10,135 nt of DNA from DATARH01 sp035534855 (GTDB lineage: Bacteria; Pseudomonadota; Alphaproteobacteria; ATCC43930; CGMCC-115725): the NCBI GenBank assembly GCA_035534855.1, contig DATLRD010000132.1, forward strand, positions 1 to 10,135, written 5' to 3'. The position numbers and the translations under genes are program-made. Below the pieces are notes generated by a model. That model ran no database searches. It had not been told where the DNA came from and saw only the letters and a list, made by a program, of their open reading frames with translations. How positions within the stretch are numbered: the stretch's first letter is position 1; every line of letters starts with the position of its first letter. Positions 1-6,085 of the stretch are shown piece by piece.

Positions 1-1
1 G

Positions 2-199
2 CTCGACGTTGTCGCATTAACCGTTGACCACCCCGACCGGGGGCTGGTGCGCGGGCAGGTCGGCACCGTCGTCGAACTTCTCGGCCCCGACGCCTACGAG
101 GTCGAGTTTTGCGACGATGCCGGGCGCAGTTACGCGCAGCTTGCGTTGCCGGGCGAGCAGCTGATGGTGCTGCGGTACGAACCCGCCGCCGCGGAATAG
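2..199 (+). CDS. DUF4926-like small protein, 3' part (5' end outside window)
   Basis: This is the last 65 codons of a plus-strand gene whose start lies before the window. The visible protein begins LDVVALTVDHPDRGLVRGQV and continues with a glycine/valine-rich strand (GTVVELL), then YEVEF, then an aliphatic segment ending in LMVLRYE. That order (LDxVAL, DxPxxGLxxGQxGTVVE, EVEFxDxxGRxYA, LxxLxY) is what I recall for the DUF4926 family, small beta-rich proteins of about 60-75 residues with no established function. Because DUF4926 proteins are themselves so short, only a few residues are probably missing. It ends in TAG three bases before the tail-to-tail serine hydrolase gene. The family call rests on pattern recall, not a search. 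Confidence 0.7.
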   Translation, partial: LDVVALTVDHPDRGLVRGQVGTVVELLGPDAYEVEFCDDAGRSYAQLALPGEQLMVLRYEPAAAE

Positions 200-202
200 C
201 CC

Positions 203-1420
203 CTACCGATACCGCCGCCCCGCCGGGCTGGTGATCGCGCCATAGACCAGGTGGCGCGACAGGTAGCGGTAGTGCAGCCGCTGATCCGGCGCCTGCATCA
301 TCACCACGACGACCATCCGCTGCTGCGGGTCGATCCAGAAATACGTGCCGTGGACCCCGCCCCAGAAGAATTCGCCGACCGAGCCGGGCACCGGCGACAT
401 TCCCTGCGCCTTGCGCACGCAGAAACCGAGGCCGAAGCCGTATCCCATCTCGGGCACCGGGGCGAGCGCGCCAAAGCGGCTCCGCGCCGTGTCGCCGTAT
501 TCGCAGCCCGGCGGCAGGTGGTCGCTCGCCATGTGCACCACCGATTTCGGCGCCAAGAGCCGCGTGCCGTCGAGCGCGCCGCCGTCGAGCAGCATCTGGC
601 AGAAGCGCAGATAGTCGCGCGCGGTCGACACCATGCCGCCGCCGCCGGAAAACCAGTTGGCCGGGCGCGACGGGTCGCGCATCGGCGGGCGCTGGCCGCT
701 CGCATCGGTCTGCGGCTGAGCGATGCGCTCGCTCCTGCCCTCGGCAGCAAACCCGGTGTCGACGAGGCCGAGCGGGCCGGCGATGCGCGCCGCGATATGC
801 GAGGCCAGATCCTGCCCCGACGCCACCTCGACGACGCGGCCGAGCACGTCGGTCGACATGCTATATTCCCAGGTCGTGCCCGGCTCGAACATCAGCGGCA
901 GCTGGGACAGCTTGGCCATCAGCTCGGCGTTGGTCTGGCTCTCGTCCATCAGCTTGGCGTCGCGCCACATCATCTGCACCGGCGAATCGCCGAACGCCGC
1001 ATAGGTGAGGCCCGAGGTGTGGCGCAGCAGATCCTGCACACTCATCACCCGCTGCGCCTTGCGCCGCTCGACCCCGACCGTAAGCCCGGCGAATTCGGGG
1101 ATGTAGTCGGCGACCGGCGCCGTGAGGTCGAGCCTCCCCTCCTCGGCCAGCATCATCGCCGCGACCGAGACCATCGGCTTGGTCATCGAGGCGATGCGGA
1201 AGATCGCGTCGAGCGCCATCGGCGCCCCGGCCTCGCGGTCGCGAAAGCCGAACGTTTCGGCATAGCCGACCCGCCCGCCGCGCGCGATCATCATCACCGC
1301 ACCGGGGATCAGCCGGCGCTCGACATCGTTCCGCAGCGTCGCCGTGATGCGGCCGAGCCGCTCCGACGACAGGCCGATTTCTTCGGGGCGCTCAGCCCGC
1401 GGCAAGCCCAGATCTGTCAT
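203..1420 (-). CDS. beta-lactamase-fold serine hydrolase (class C / EstB-like esterase)
   Basis: The protein has 405 residues and a beta-lactamase (serine hydrolase) fold covering nearly its whole length. The catalytic SxxK motif is S78-M-T-K81, shortly after an IFRIAS strand. The second-motif tyrosine is Y186 in EYSMST, and the third-motif region is WGGVHGT (353-359), in place of the KTG of true beta-lactamases. The spacing closely matches the EstB-type esterases (Ser75, Lys78, Tyr181 in Burkholderia EstB), so ester or lactone hydrolysis is more likely than antibiotic resistance. No signal peptide is visible, so it is probably cytoplasmic. The ATG has GGAGGGAAGG directly in front. It lies downstream of a CaiB-type CoA-transferase on the same strand, across a palindromic repeat, and is probably cotranscribed with it. 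The substrate is unknown. Confidence 0.9.
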   Translation of the reverse strand: MTDLGLPRAERPEEIGLSSERLGRITATLRNDVERRLIPGAVMMIARGGRVGYAETFGFRDREAGAPMALDAIFRIASMTKPMVSVAAMMLAEEGRLDLTAPVADYIPEFAGLTVGVERRKAQRVMSVQDLLRHTSGLTYAAFGDSPVQMMWRDAKLMDESQTNAELMAKLSQLPLMFEPGTTWEYSMSTDVLGRVVEVASGQDLASHIAARIAGPLGLVDTGFAAEGRSERIAQPQTDASGQRPPMRDPSRPANWFSGGGGMVSTARDYLRFCQMLLDGGALDGTRLLAPKSVVHMASDHLPPGCEYGDTARSRFGALAPVPEMGYGFGLGFCVRKAQGMSPVPGSVGEFFWGGVHGTYFWIDPQQRMVVVVMMQAPDQRLHYRYLSRHLVYGAITSPAGRRYR

Positions 1421-1542
1421 CCTTCCCTCCTGCGCAGTGGCCCCTCACCCTTCCCACGCCTTCGGCGCGGGCCCCTTCCCTCTCCCGCATGCGGGGGGAG
1501 GGTGGCGCGCGCAGCGCGACGGGTGAGGGTAAGTCGTTTCAT
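1417..1542 (-). other. 41-codon open frame read through the repeat, ATGA-overlapped at both ends
   Basis: On the minus strand, the ATG at 1542-1540 overlaps the TGA of the CoA-transferase (1541-1539) as ATGA. The frame then stays open for 41 codons (begins MKRLTLTRRA, ends LRRREG) through the palindromic repeat. Its TGA (1419-1417) overlaps the ATG of the serine hydrolase (1420-1418), again as ATGA. The product is Arg/Gly/Pro-rich and looks like translated repeat rather than a folded protein, so I do not call it a gene. It could act as a translational bridge that carries ribosomes from the first gene to the second. Chance is a real alternative. Confidence 0.3.
1441..1530. repeat. multi-stem palindromic intergenic repeat
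   Basis: This element of about 90 bases sits between two same-strand genes. The outer arms are CCCTCACCC (1442-1450) and GGGTGAGGG (1521-1529), a perfect 9-bp inverted repeat. Inside is a central palindrome, CCCGCATGCGGG (1484-1495), flanked by CCCTC (1478-1482) and GAGGG (1498-1502), giving a long hairpin with one bulge. A smaller CGCC-TTC-GGCG hairpin lies at 1457-1467, and a GCGC-rich self-complementary stretch lies near 1505-1519. Dispersed repeats with this look are common between genes in alphaproteobacteria; that is recall, not a search. No second copy is present in the window. There is no T-run after the stems, so it is not a standard intrinsic terminator. Confidence 0.7.
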
Positions 1543-2747
1543 ATCGCACCCGCGTCCCTCAGTGCCGCGATCTCGGCCGCGGAGAGGCCGAGCCAGCCGC
1601 CATAAACCTCGGCATTGTGCTGGCCGGGCGTCGGGCTGGGGCGCGGCGCGGGCCGGTCGGTTCCGTGCAGCCGCAGCGGCGTCGACGGCACCGTGATGCG
1701 GCCGAGTTCGGGGTGGTCGATTTCTTCGAGAAAGCCGCGCTCGTGCATATGCGGATCGGCCATGATCTCGGGCGCGGTGCGCACCGGCGCGCACGGGATG
1801 CGTCCGGCCTTGGCGCGGGCGAAAATCTCCATCTTGGGCAAGGCTTGCGTCCACTCCGCGACGACTGCGTCGATCTCGTCGAGATGGCGGATGCGATCGC
1901 CGTTGGTCGCAAAGCGCGGATCGTTGGCGAGTTCTTCGCGGCCCATCGCCTTGACCAGGTTCTTCCAGTGCCCTTCGGTAACGATGTGGATCGCGACATG
2001 CCCGTCGGCCGCCGGATAGACGTTGTACGGCGCGGTCGACAGCCCGGCCTGGCGGTTGCCGGTGCGCGGCGGCGGGTTGCCGGTGCGGTAGGTGTATTCG
2101 AAGCTCGAGGCGAGGCTCGAATACACAGTCTCCTGCATCGCCACCTCGCACAGCGTGCCGCTTCCGCTGCGGTCACGCTCGTAGAGCGCGGTCAGCACCG
2201 CGGCGTAGAGATGGATGCCGCCCATATAGTCGACGAGGGTCGGGCCGGCCTTCATCGGCGGCCCGTCCGGCGCGCCGGTCACGCTCATGATCCCTGACGC
2301 GGCCTGGATCGTCAGGTCCATCGCCAGGTTGTCGCGGTCCGGCCCAGTGATGCCGAAGCCCGAGCCGGTGGCATAGATGAGGCGCGGGTTGATGTCGCGC
2401 AGCACGCGCCAGCCGACGCCGAGATCGTCCATCGTGCCGGGCGAGAAATTCTCCAACAGCACGTCGGCACGCCGCGCCATCTCGAACAACAGCGCCCGGC
2501 CGCGCGCGTGCTTGAGGTTGAGTGTCACGCCGCGCTTGTTCTGGTTCAGCATCGCGAACGGCAGGGTCGCGGTGGTGCCCGGCGCGGCGCGGCGGCGCAG
2601 CGGCTCGCCCGACGGCGGCTCGATCTTGATCACGTCGGCGCCGGCCTTGGCCATCAGCAGGGTCGCGTAGGGGCCCTGAAAGATCTGGCCGAAATCGAGC
2701 ACGGTGATGCCTGCGAGCGGCAGGCGCGGCGGGTCGGCATCGGGCAT
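1539..2747 (-). CDS. CaiB/BaiF (class III / family III) CoA-transferase
   Basis: The protein has 402 residues from the preferred ATG at 2747. The frame stays open upstream to 2843, but those 32 residues are Ala/Arg-rich and unlike the family, whereas the N-terminus after 2747 (LPLAGITVLDFGQIFQGPYA) is typical. GAGGGAG lies 12 bases before this ATG. Family III enzymes move CoA between carboxylic acids through an enzyme-anchored acyl intermediate. The expected nucleophile aspartate is D173 in TLVDYMGG, matching Asp169 of formyl-CoA transferase. Other family marks are the GADVIKIEPP strand, the LNQNKRGVTLNLK segment, the ENFSPGTMDDLG loop and ATGSGFG. Length and domain order are normal. It is first in an operon with the serine hydrolase and divergent from the MltA gene. 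Donor and acceptor acids are unknown. Confidence 0.92.
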   Translation of the reverse strand: MPDADPPRLPLAGITVLDFGQIFQGPYATLLMAKAGADVIKIEPPSGEPLRRRAAPGTTATLPFAMLNQNKRGVTLNLKHARGRALLFEMARRADVLLENFSPGTMDDLGVGWRVLRDINPRLIYATGSGFGITGPDRDNLAMDLTIQAASGIMSVTGAPDGPPMKAGPTLVDYMGGIHLYAAVLTALYERDRSGSGTLCEVAMQETVYSSLASSFEYTYRTGNPPPRTGNRQAGLSTAPYNVYPAADGHVAIHIVTEGHWKNLVKAMGREELANDPRFATNGDRIRHLDEIDAVVAEWTQALPKMEIFARAKAGRIPCAPVRTAPEIMADPHMHERGFLEEIDHPELGRITVPSTPLRLHGTDRPAPRPSPTPGQHNAEVYGGWLGLSAAEIAALRDAGAI

Positions 2748-2823
2748 CGGGCGGGCGCGCTCCCTCGCGGAACCGGGCGAAATCTTGCCCCGAGGCGACG
2801 ACGCCGCGCAAGCCGCATGGCGG

Positions 2824-2852
2824 TTGGCATCGCGTTCACCCAAAGTTAGAGT
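2824..2852 (+). promoter_or_regulatory. candidate sigma-70-type promoter for the MltA gene
   Basis: TTGGCA (2824-2829, five of six matches to TTGACA) and TAGAGT (2847-2852, four of six to TATAAT) are separated by exactly 17 bases. This would place transcription start near 2859, about 60 bases before the coding start. The site lies in the gap between the divergent CoA-transferase and MltA genes. It is a consensus match only. Confidence 0.4.
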
Positions 2853-2918
2853 TTCGGCCTTACCCAGAGATGTTCGCGCCGCGCGCGGCGAGGGTCGGCA
2901 CTTTGGGATCGCAGGACA

Positions 2919-4082
2919 TTGCTGAAATCAGTGAAAAAATCGCGGCCTCTTCGCCACTTGGCGATTGTCGGTTTCACGATTGCGCTGGCGGCCTGCGCCG
3001 TGCAGGGGCTGACCGCCGCCGAAATGCCGAGCCATCCCGGCGGCCGCCTGATGCTGACCCCGACGGATTTTGCCCAGCTTCCCGGCTGGACCGACGATGA
3101 CGTCGCCGCGGCGTTGCCGGCTTTTCTCAAATCCTGTGCGCGTTTTGCCAAAGAGCCGGCCTCAACCCCGCTCGACCCCGATGCGGCCGGCACCGATTTC
3201 GGTACGGTCGGCGACTGGCGCGGGCTGTGCCGCCAGGCATCACTCGTCCCGCCGGGCAACGTCGCGCTGGCGCGGCAGTTCTTCGAGGCAAACTTCATCC
3301 CCGAGCTGGCCGCCAACGGCGGCGAGAGCCAAGGCCTGTTCACCGGCTATTACGAGCCCGATTTCACCGCTTCGCGCCGGCGCGAAGGCAAGTTCCAGAC
3401 CCCGGTCTATCGCACGCCCCCGGACCTCGTCCGCGGCAAGCCCTACCTCGACCGCGGCGCGATCGACGACGGTGCGCTCAAGGGCCGCGGGCTTTCGCTG
3501 ATGTGGCTCGCCAGCCCCGACGATCTCTACGTGCTGCAGACCCAGGGCTCCGGCGTCATGCACCTGACCGACGGCACCACGATCCGCCTGGTCTACGACG
3601 GCAATAACGGGCTGCCGCCGGTCAACATCGATAAGCTGCTGTTCGCCAGCGGCGTGATCCCGCCGAGCCAGTTCTCGCAGGAAGCGGTGCGCGCGTGGAT
3701 GCGGCAGCATCCGGCGGCGGCCGAGGCGCTGCGCCGCAAGAACCCGGAATACGTTTTTTTTCGCGAGCACAAGGGCGACGGCCCGATCGGCGCCCAGGGC
3801 GCGGTGCTGACGCCGGAGCGCAGCCTCGCGGTCGACCGCCGGTTCGTGCCGCTCGGCATTCCGGTGTGGCTCGCCGCGCACGACAAATACCGCCCGGTGT
3901 CGGTCCGGCGGCTGGTTGTGGCCCAGGACACCGGCGACGGGATCACCGGCCCGGTGCGCGGCGATTTCTTCTGGGGCAGCGGCAGCGAAGCGTCACATCG
4001 CGGCGGCGATTTCTATGCCGACGGGCAATACTACCTGCTGCTGCCACGCAACATAGCGGTGCGCCAGCTCGCCGAGCAGTAG
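2919..4082 (+). CDS. mltA: MltA-family membrane-bound lytic murein transglycosylase (lipoprotein)
   Basis: The protein has 387 residues and cleaves the MurNAc-GlcNAc bond of peptidoglycan, leaving 1,6-anhydro-MurNAc. The N-terminus is a lipoprotein signal: basic KKSRPLRH, a hydrophobic stretch, then the lipobox L-A-A-C26, so it should be anchored in a membrane on the periplasmic side. MltA marks in order are FTGYYEP (141-147), LYVLQTQGSG (203-212), YVFFREH, then the C-terminal 3D-type segment VAQDTGDGITGPVRGDFFWG with D349 matching the E. coli MltA catalytic aspartate and D337 also conserved. The assigned start is TTG, with GGGA ten bases upstream. A GTG at 2931 would give an equally good signal peptide, so the exact start is uncertain. 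It is alone on its strand, between catabolic genes. Its TAG touches the stop of the next, opposing gene. Confidence 0.92.
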   Translation: MLKSVKKSRPLRHLAIVGFTIALAACAVQGLTAAEMPSHPGGRLMLTPTDFAQLPGWTDDDVAAALPAFLKSCARFAKEPASTPLDPDAAGTDFGTVGDWRGLCRQASLVPPGNVALARQFFEANFIPELAANGGESQGLFTGYYEPDFTASRRREGKFQTPVYRTPPDLVRGKPYLDRGAIDDGALKGRGLSLMWLASPDDLYVLQTQGSGVMHLTDGTTIRLVYDGNNGLPPVNIDKLLFASGVIPPSQFSQEAVRAWMRQHPAAAEALRRKNPEYVFFREHKGDGPIGAQGAVLTPERSLAVDRRFVPLGIPVWLAAHDKYRPVSVRRLVVAQDTGDGITGPVRGDFFWGSGSEASHRGGDFYADGQYYLLLPRNIAVRQLAEQ

Positions 4083-4481
4083 CTACGCCGGCGCGAACAT
4101 CGGCACTGGCGGGCCGCCTTCGCTGGGCTTGAACACGATTTTGACCGCGGCGCCGATCCGGATGCTGTCGAGGTCGCAGTCGACGATGTTGGTCATCATC
4201 GTCGGCCCCTCGGCCAGCGTCACATAGGCGATCGCGTAGGGGATCGGTGCCCGGCGCATCACGCTGTACGTGTAGATCGTGCCGTTGCCCGAAGCCTCGA
4301 CCCATTCGGTCTTGTCGCTGAAACAGAATGGGCAGGCGCTGCGCGGATAGAAATGCAGCTCGCCGCACGCGGTGCATTTCTTGATCAACAGCCTGCCTTC
4401 GGCCGCGCCATCCCAGAACGGCTTGGTTTCCGGGCTGCCCGGCGGCGCCGGGATCTTGCGGGCCTGCTGTCCTTCAGCCAT
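4083..4481 (-). CDS. Zn-ribbon / OB-fold protein (DUF35 family), partner of the thiolase-like protein
   Basis: The protein has 132 residues. The N-terminal part carries a helix-like FWDGAAEGRLLIKKC segment and a rubredoxin-like zinc ribbon with ligands C36-x2-C39 and C50-x2-C53. The rest is an OB-fold (GNGTIYTYSVM, then YAIAYVTLAEGP, then the IGAAVKIVF strand). This is the full DUF35 (Zn-ribbon plus OB) layout. Such proteins bind thiolase-like enzymes. In archaea one bridges acetoacetyl-CoA thiolase and HMG-CoA synthase, and in steroid degradation the DUF35 part of ChsH2 is needed by the aldolase Ltp2. Its ATG lies 5 bases after the thiolase-like stop, and its ribosome site GGGAG (8 bases before the ATG) is inside the last codons of that gene, so translation is probably coupled. 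The frame is open further upstream, but that part only shadows the thiolase-like gene. Confidence 0.9.
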   Translation of the reverse strand: MAEGQQARKIPAPPGSPETKPFWDGAAEGRLLIKKCTACGELHFYPRSACPFCFSDKTEWVEASGNGTIYTYSVMRRAPIPYAIAYVTLAEGPTMMTNIVDCDLDSIRIGAAVKIVFKPSEGGPPVPMFAPA

Positions 4482-4486
4482 CGCCT

Positions 4487-5659
4487 TCACTCCCTTTCCA
4501 GGATCACGGTCGACGACCCATGCCGGGTGCCGAGCGAGCCGCCGGTGCCGTGCGCCAGCGCCAGATCGCAATTCTTGACCTGCACCGCCGGGTGCGCTTC
4601 GCCGCGCAGCTGGCGGACTGCCTCCAGCACCTTGGTAAGGCCGCCGCGGTTCGACGGATGGTTGTTGCACAACCCGCCGCCATCGGTGTTGAACGGCAAC
4701 TTGCCGGTGCCCGAGATCAGGTTGCCGTCGCTGACGAACTTGCCGCCCTGCCCCTTTTCGCAGAACCCGAGATCCTCGAGCTGCATCACGACGGTGATCG
4801 TGAAACTGTCGTAGATCGAGGCGTATTTGATGTCGGCCGGCTTGACCCCGGCCTCGGCAAAGGCCAGCGGCCCCGACCACACCGCGCCGGAATAGGTCAG
4901 GTCGACCTTGCCGCCGGCCTGGTTTTTCGAGGCCTCACCGGCGCCGCGCACCTTGACGAGGGGCCGCTTGAGGCTCTTCGCGACTTCCGGGCTGGTCACG
5001 ATGATCGCCCCGCCGCCGTCGCTGATCACGCAGCAATCAAGCCGGTGCAGCGGGTCGGCGATCATCGGCGAGTTGACCACGTCCTCGACCGTGACGACGT
5101 CGCGCAGCATCGCATGCGGGTTGTATTGCGCATGGTGCGAGGCGGCCACCTTGACCCAGGCGAGTTGCTCGCTGGTAGTGCCGTACTGGTGCATGTGCCG
5201 CATCGCGCACATCGCGTACATGTTGGCGGTGGCCGGCCCGTAGGGCAGCTCAAACCCCGATTCCGGCATCGGCACCGCAGGCTCGCGCGGCGCGGTGCCG
5301 GTCGCCTGGCCGACCGAGCGCGGCCGCCCGGCGAGCGTGATCAGCGCGACCGAGCACTTGCCGAGGGCGATCGCCTCGGCCGCGTGTCCGACCTGAAGCA
5401 GGTATGACGAGCCGCCGGTATCGGTCGAATCCATATGCTTCAGCTTGAGGCCGAGATAATCGACCATCGACAGGCAGCCCAGCCCCGGCGTATCGCCGGC
5501 GGCGCAGAAATAGCCGTCGATGTCGTTCTTGGTCAGCCCGGCGTCGGCCAGCGCGCCCGCGGCGACTTCGGCGTGCAGCTGCGGCACGGATTTGTCGGTC
5601 GCGAGCCGTGTCGGGTGCTCGTAGATGCCGACGATATATGCTTTGTCTCGGATGCTCAT
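4487..5659 (-). CDS. SCP2/thiolase-like protein lacking the nucleophile cysteine (possible Ltp2-type aldolase or accessory thiolase)
   Basis: The protein has 390 residues, normal for a thiolase-superfamily monomer. It opens KAYIVGIYEHPTR, as the lipid-transfer/SCP2 thiolases do. Where biosynthetic thiolases carry the acyl-accepting Cys, this protein reads T81-G-G-S-S-Y86, with no Cys between residues 63 and 101. Other conserved sites remain: SIYDSFT with Y283, the NNHPSNRGG loop with H334, and LAHGTGG with H370 near the C-terminus, where thiolases have the second Cys. Ltp2 and related aldolases of steroid side-chain degradation also lack the thiolase Cys residues and need a DUF35 partner, and such a gene follows immediately. 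A carbon-carbon lyase acting on an acyl-CoA is therefore likelier than classic thiolysis. The ATG is preceded by GGGAGGA at about 10 bases. A weak TTGACC (5717-5712) lies upstream. Substrate unknown. Confidence 0.88.
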   Translation of the reverse strand: MSIRDKAYIVGIYEHPTRLATDKSVPQLHAEVAAGALADAGLTKNDIDGYFCAAGDTPGLGCLSMVDYLGLKLKHMDSTDTGGSSYLLQVGHAAEAIALGKCSVALITLAGRPRSVGQATGTAPREPAVPMPESGFELPYGPATANMYAMCAMRHMHQYGTTSEQLAWVKVAASHHAQYNPHAMLRDVVTVEDVVNSPMIADPLHRLDCCVISDGGGAIIVTSPEVAKSLKRPLVKVRGAGEASKNQAGGKVDLTYSGAVWSGPLAFAEAGVKPADIKYASIYDSFTITVVMQLEDLGFCEKGQGGKFVSDGNLISGTGKLPFNTDGGGLCNNHPSNRGGLTKVLEAVRQLRGEAHPAVQVKNCDLALAHGTGGSLGTRHGSSTVILERE

Positions 5660-5724
5660 CGCGGGCCGGTCCTCCCAGGGTTGGCGCGATGGGATACCGT
5701 CCGGCGGCGATGGTCAATCCTCGA

Positions 5725-5753
5725 TTGGCCGCGTGCCGATCTTCTCCTATGTT
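5725..5753 (+). promoter_or_regulatory. candidate sigma-70-type promoter for the HdeA/B-like gene
   Basis: TTGGCC (5725-5730) and TATGTT (5748-5753) each match the consensus at four of six bases and are 17 bases apart. The start codon lies 39 bases downstream. The site is in the 130-base gap shared with the divergent thiolase-like operon. This is a moderate match only. Confidence 0.33.
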
Positions 5754-5791
5754 TGCCCCTTATTCACCTTCTGCGCGAACTGGAGCACATG

Positions 5792-6085
5792 ATGCGGAAA
5801 CTCGGTGCGGCGGCGCTGCTTGCGTCGCTGATCGCGGCGACTCCTGCCTTGGCCGCGAACCAGCTCGACCTGTCCAAGGTCAGCTGCAAAGATTTTCTCG
5901 GCAGCGGCAAGGACAACATCTCGATCATCATCACCTGGCTCGACGCCTACTATCTTGGCGAGAAGGCCCCGCCGATCATCGATTTCGACCGGATGGCGAA
6001 GACCGGCGCGGGGCTCGGCAAGTACTGCGCCGAAAACGGCGACGCGATGCTGAGCAAGGCGGCCGACACGGTCATGGGGAAGTGA
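5792..6085 (+). CDS. HdeA/HdeB-family small secreted protein
   Basis: The protein has 97 residues from the second of two adjacent ATGs. The second is preferred because GGAG (5782-5785) is then 6 bases away rather than 3. An MRK start and a hydrophobic run end in TPALA (17-21), a clear Sec signal with cleavage expected after A21. The mature domain of about 76 residues carries two cysteines, C32 in SCKDFL and C79 in KYCAENG, with a central ITWLDAYYLG. This is the HdeA/HdeB pattern, in which the two Cys form a disulphide. HdeA and HdeB are periplasmic acid-stress chaperones in enterobacteria. Members in other proteobacteria are common but their roles are mostly untested, so I infer only a periplasmic, possibly chaperone-like role. 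Its last 14 bases overlap the end of the opposing CoA-transferase gene. Confidence 0.82.
   Translation: MRKLGAAALLASLIAATPALAANQLDLSKVSCKDFLGSGKDNISIIITWLDAYYLGEKAPPIIDFDRMAKTGAGLGKYCAENGDAMLSKAADTVMGK

Noticed and set aside
1441..1530. The palindromic repeat as an intrinsic terminator
   Set aside because: The stems are strong but no T-run follows in either direction, and the two flanking genes on the same strand look like one operon.
251..1696. A 481-codon open frame on the plus strand opposite the serine hydrolase
   Set aside because: It is His/Arg/Ala-rich with no domain logic, as expected for the antisense of a GC-rich gene. The opposite strand carries a complete enzyme with catalytic motifs.
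2748..2843. N-terminal extension of the first CoA-transferase to 2843
   Set aside because: The 32 extra residues are unlike the family, and the MPDADPPRLPLAG start has the usual family spacing. The extension would also cover the candidate MltA promoter.
5435..5791. Long upstream extension of the HdeA/B-like frame
   Set aside because: It would hide the signal peptide inside the protein and is only the shadow of the thiolase-like gene; the paired ATGs at 5789-5794 follow a ribosome site.
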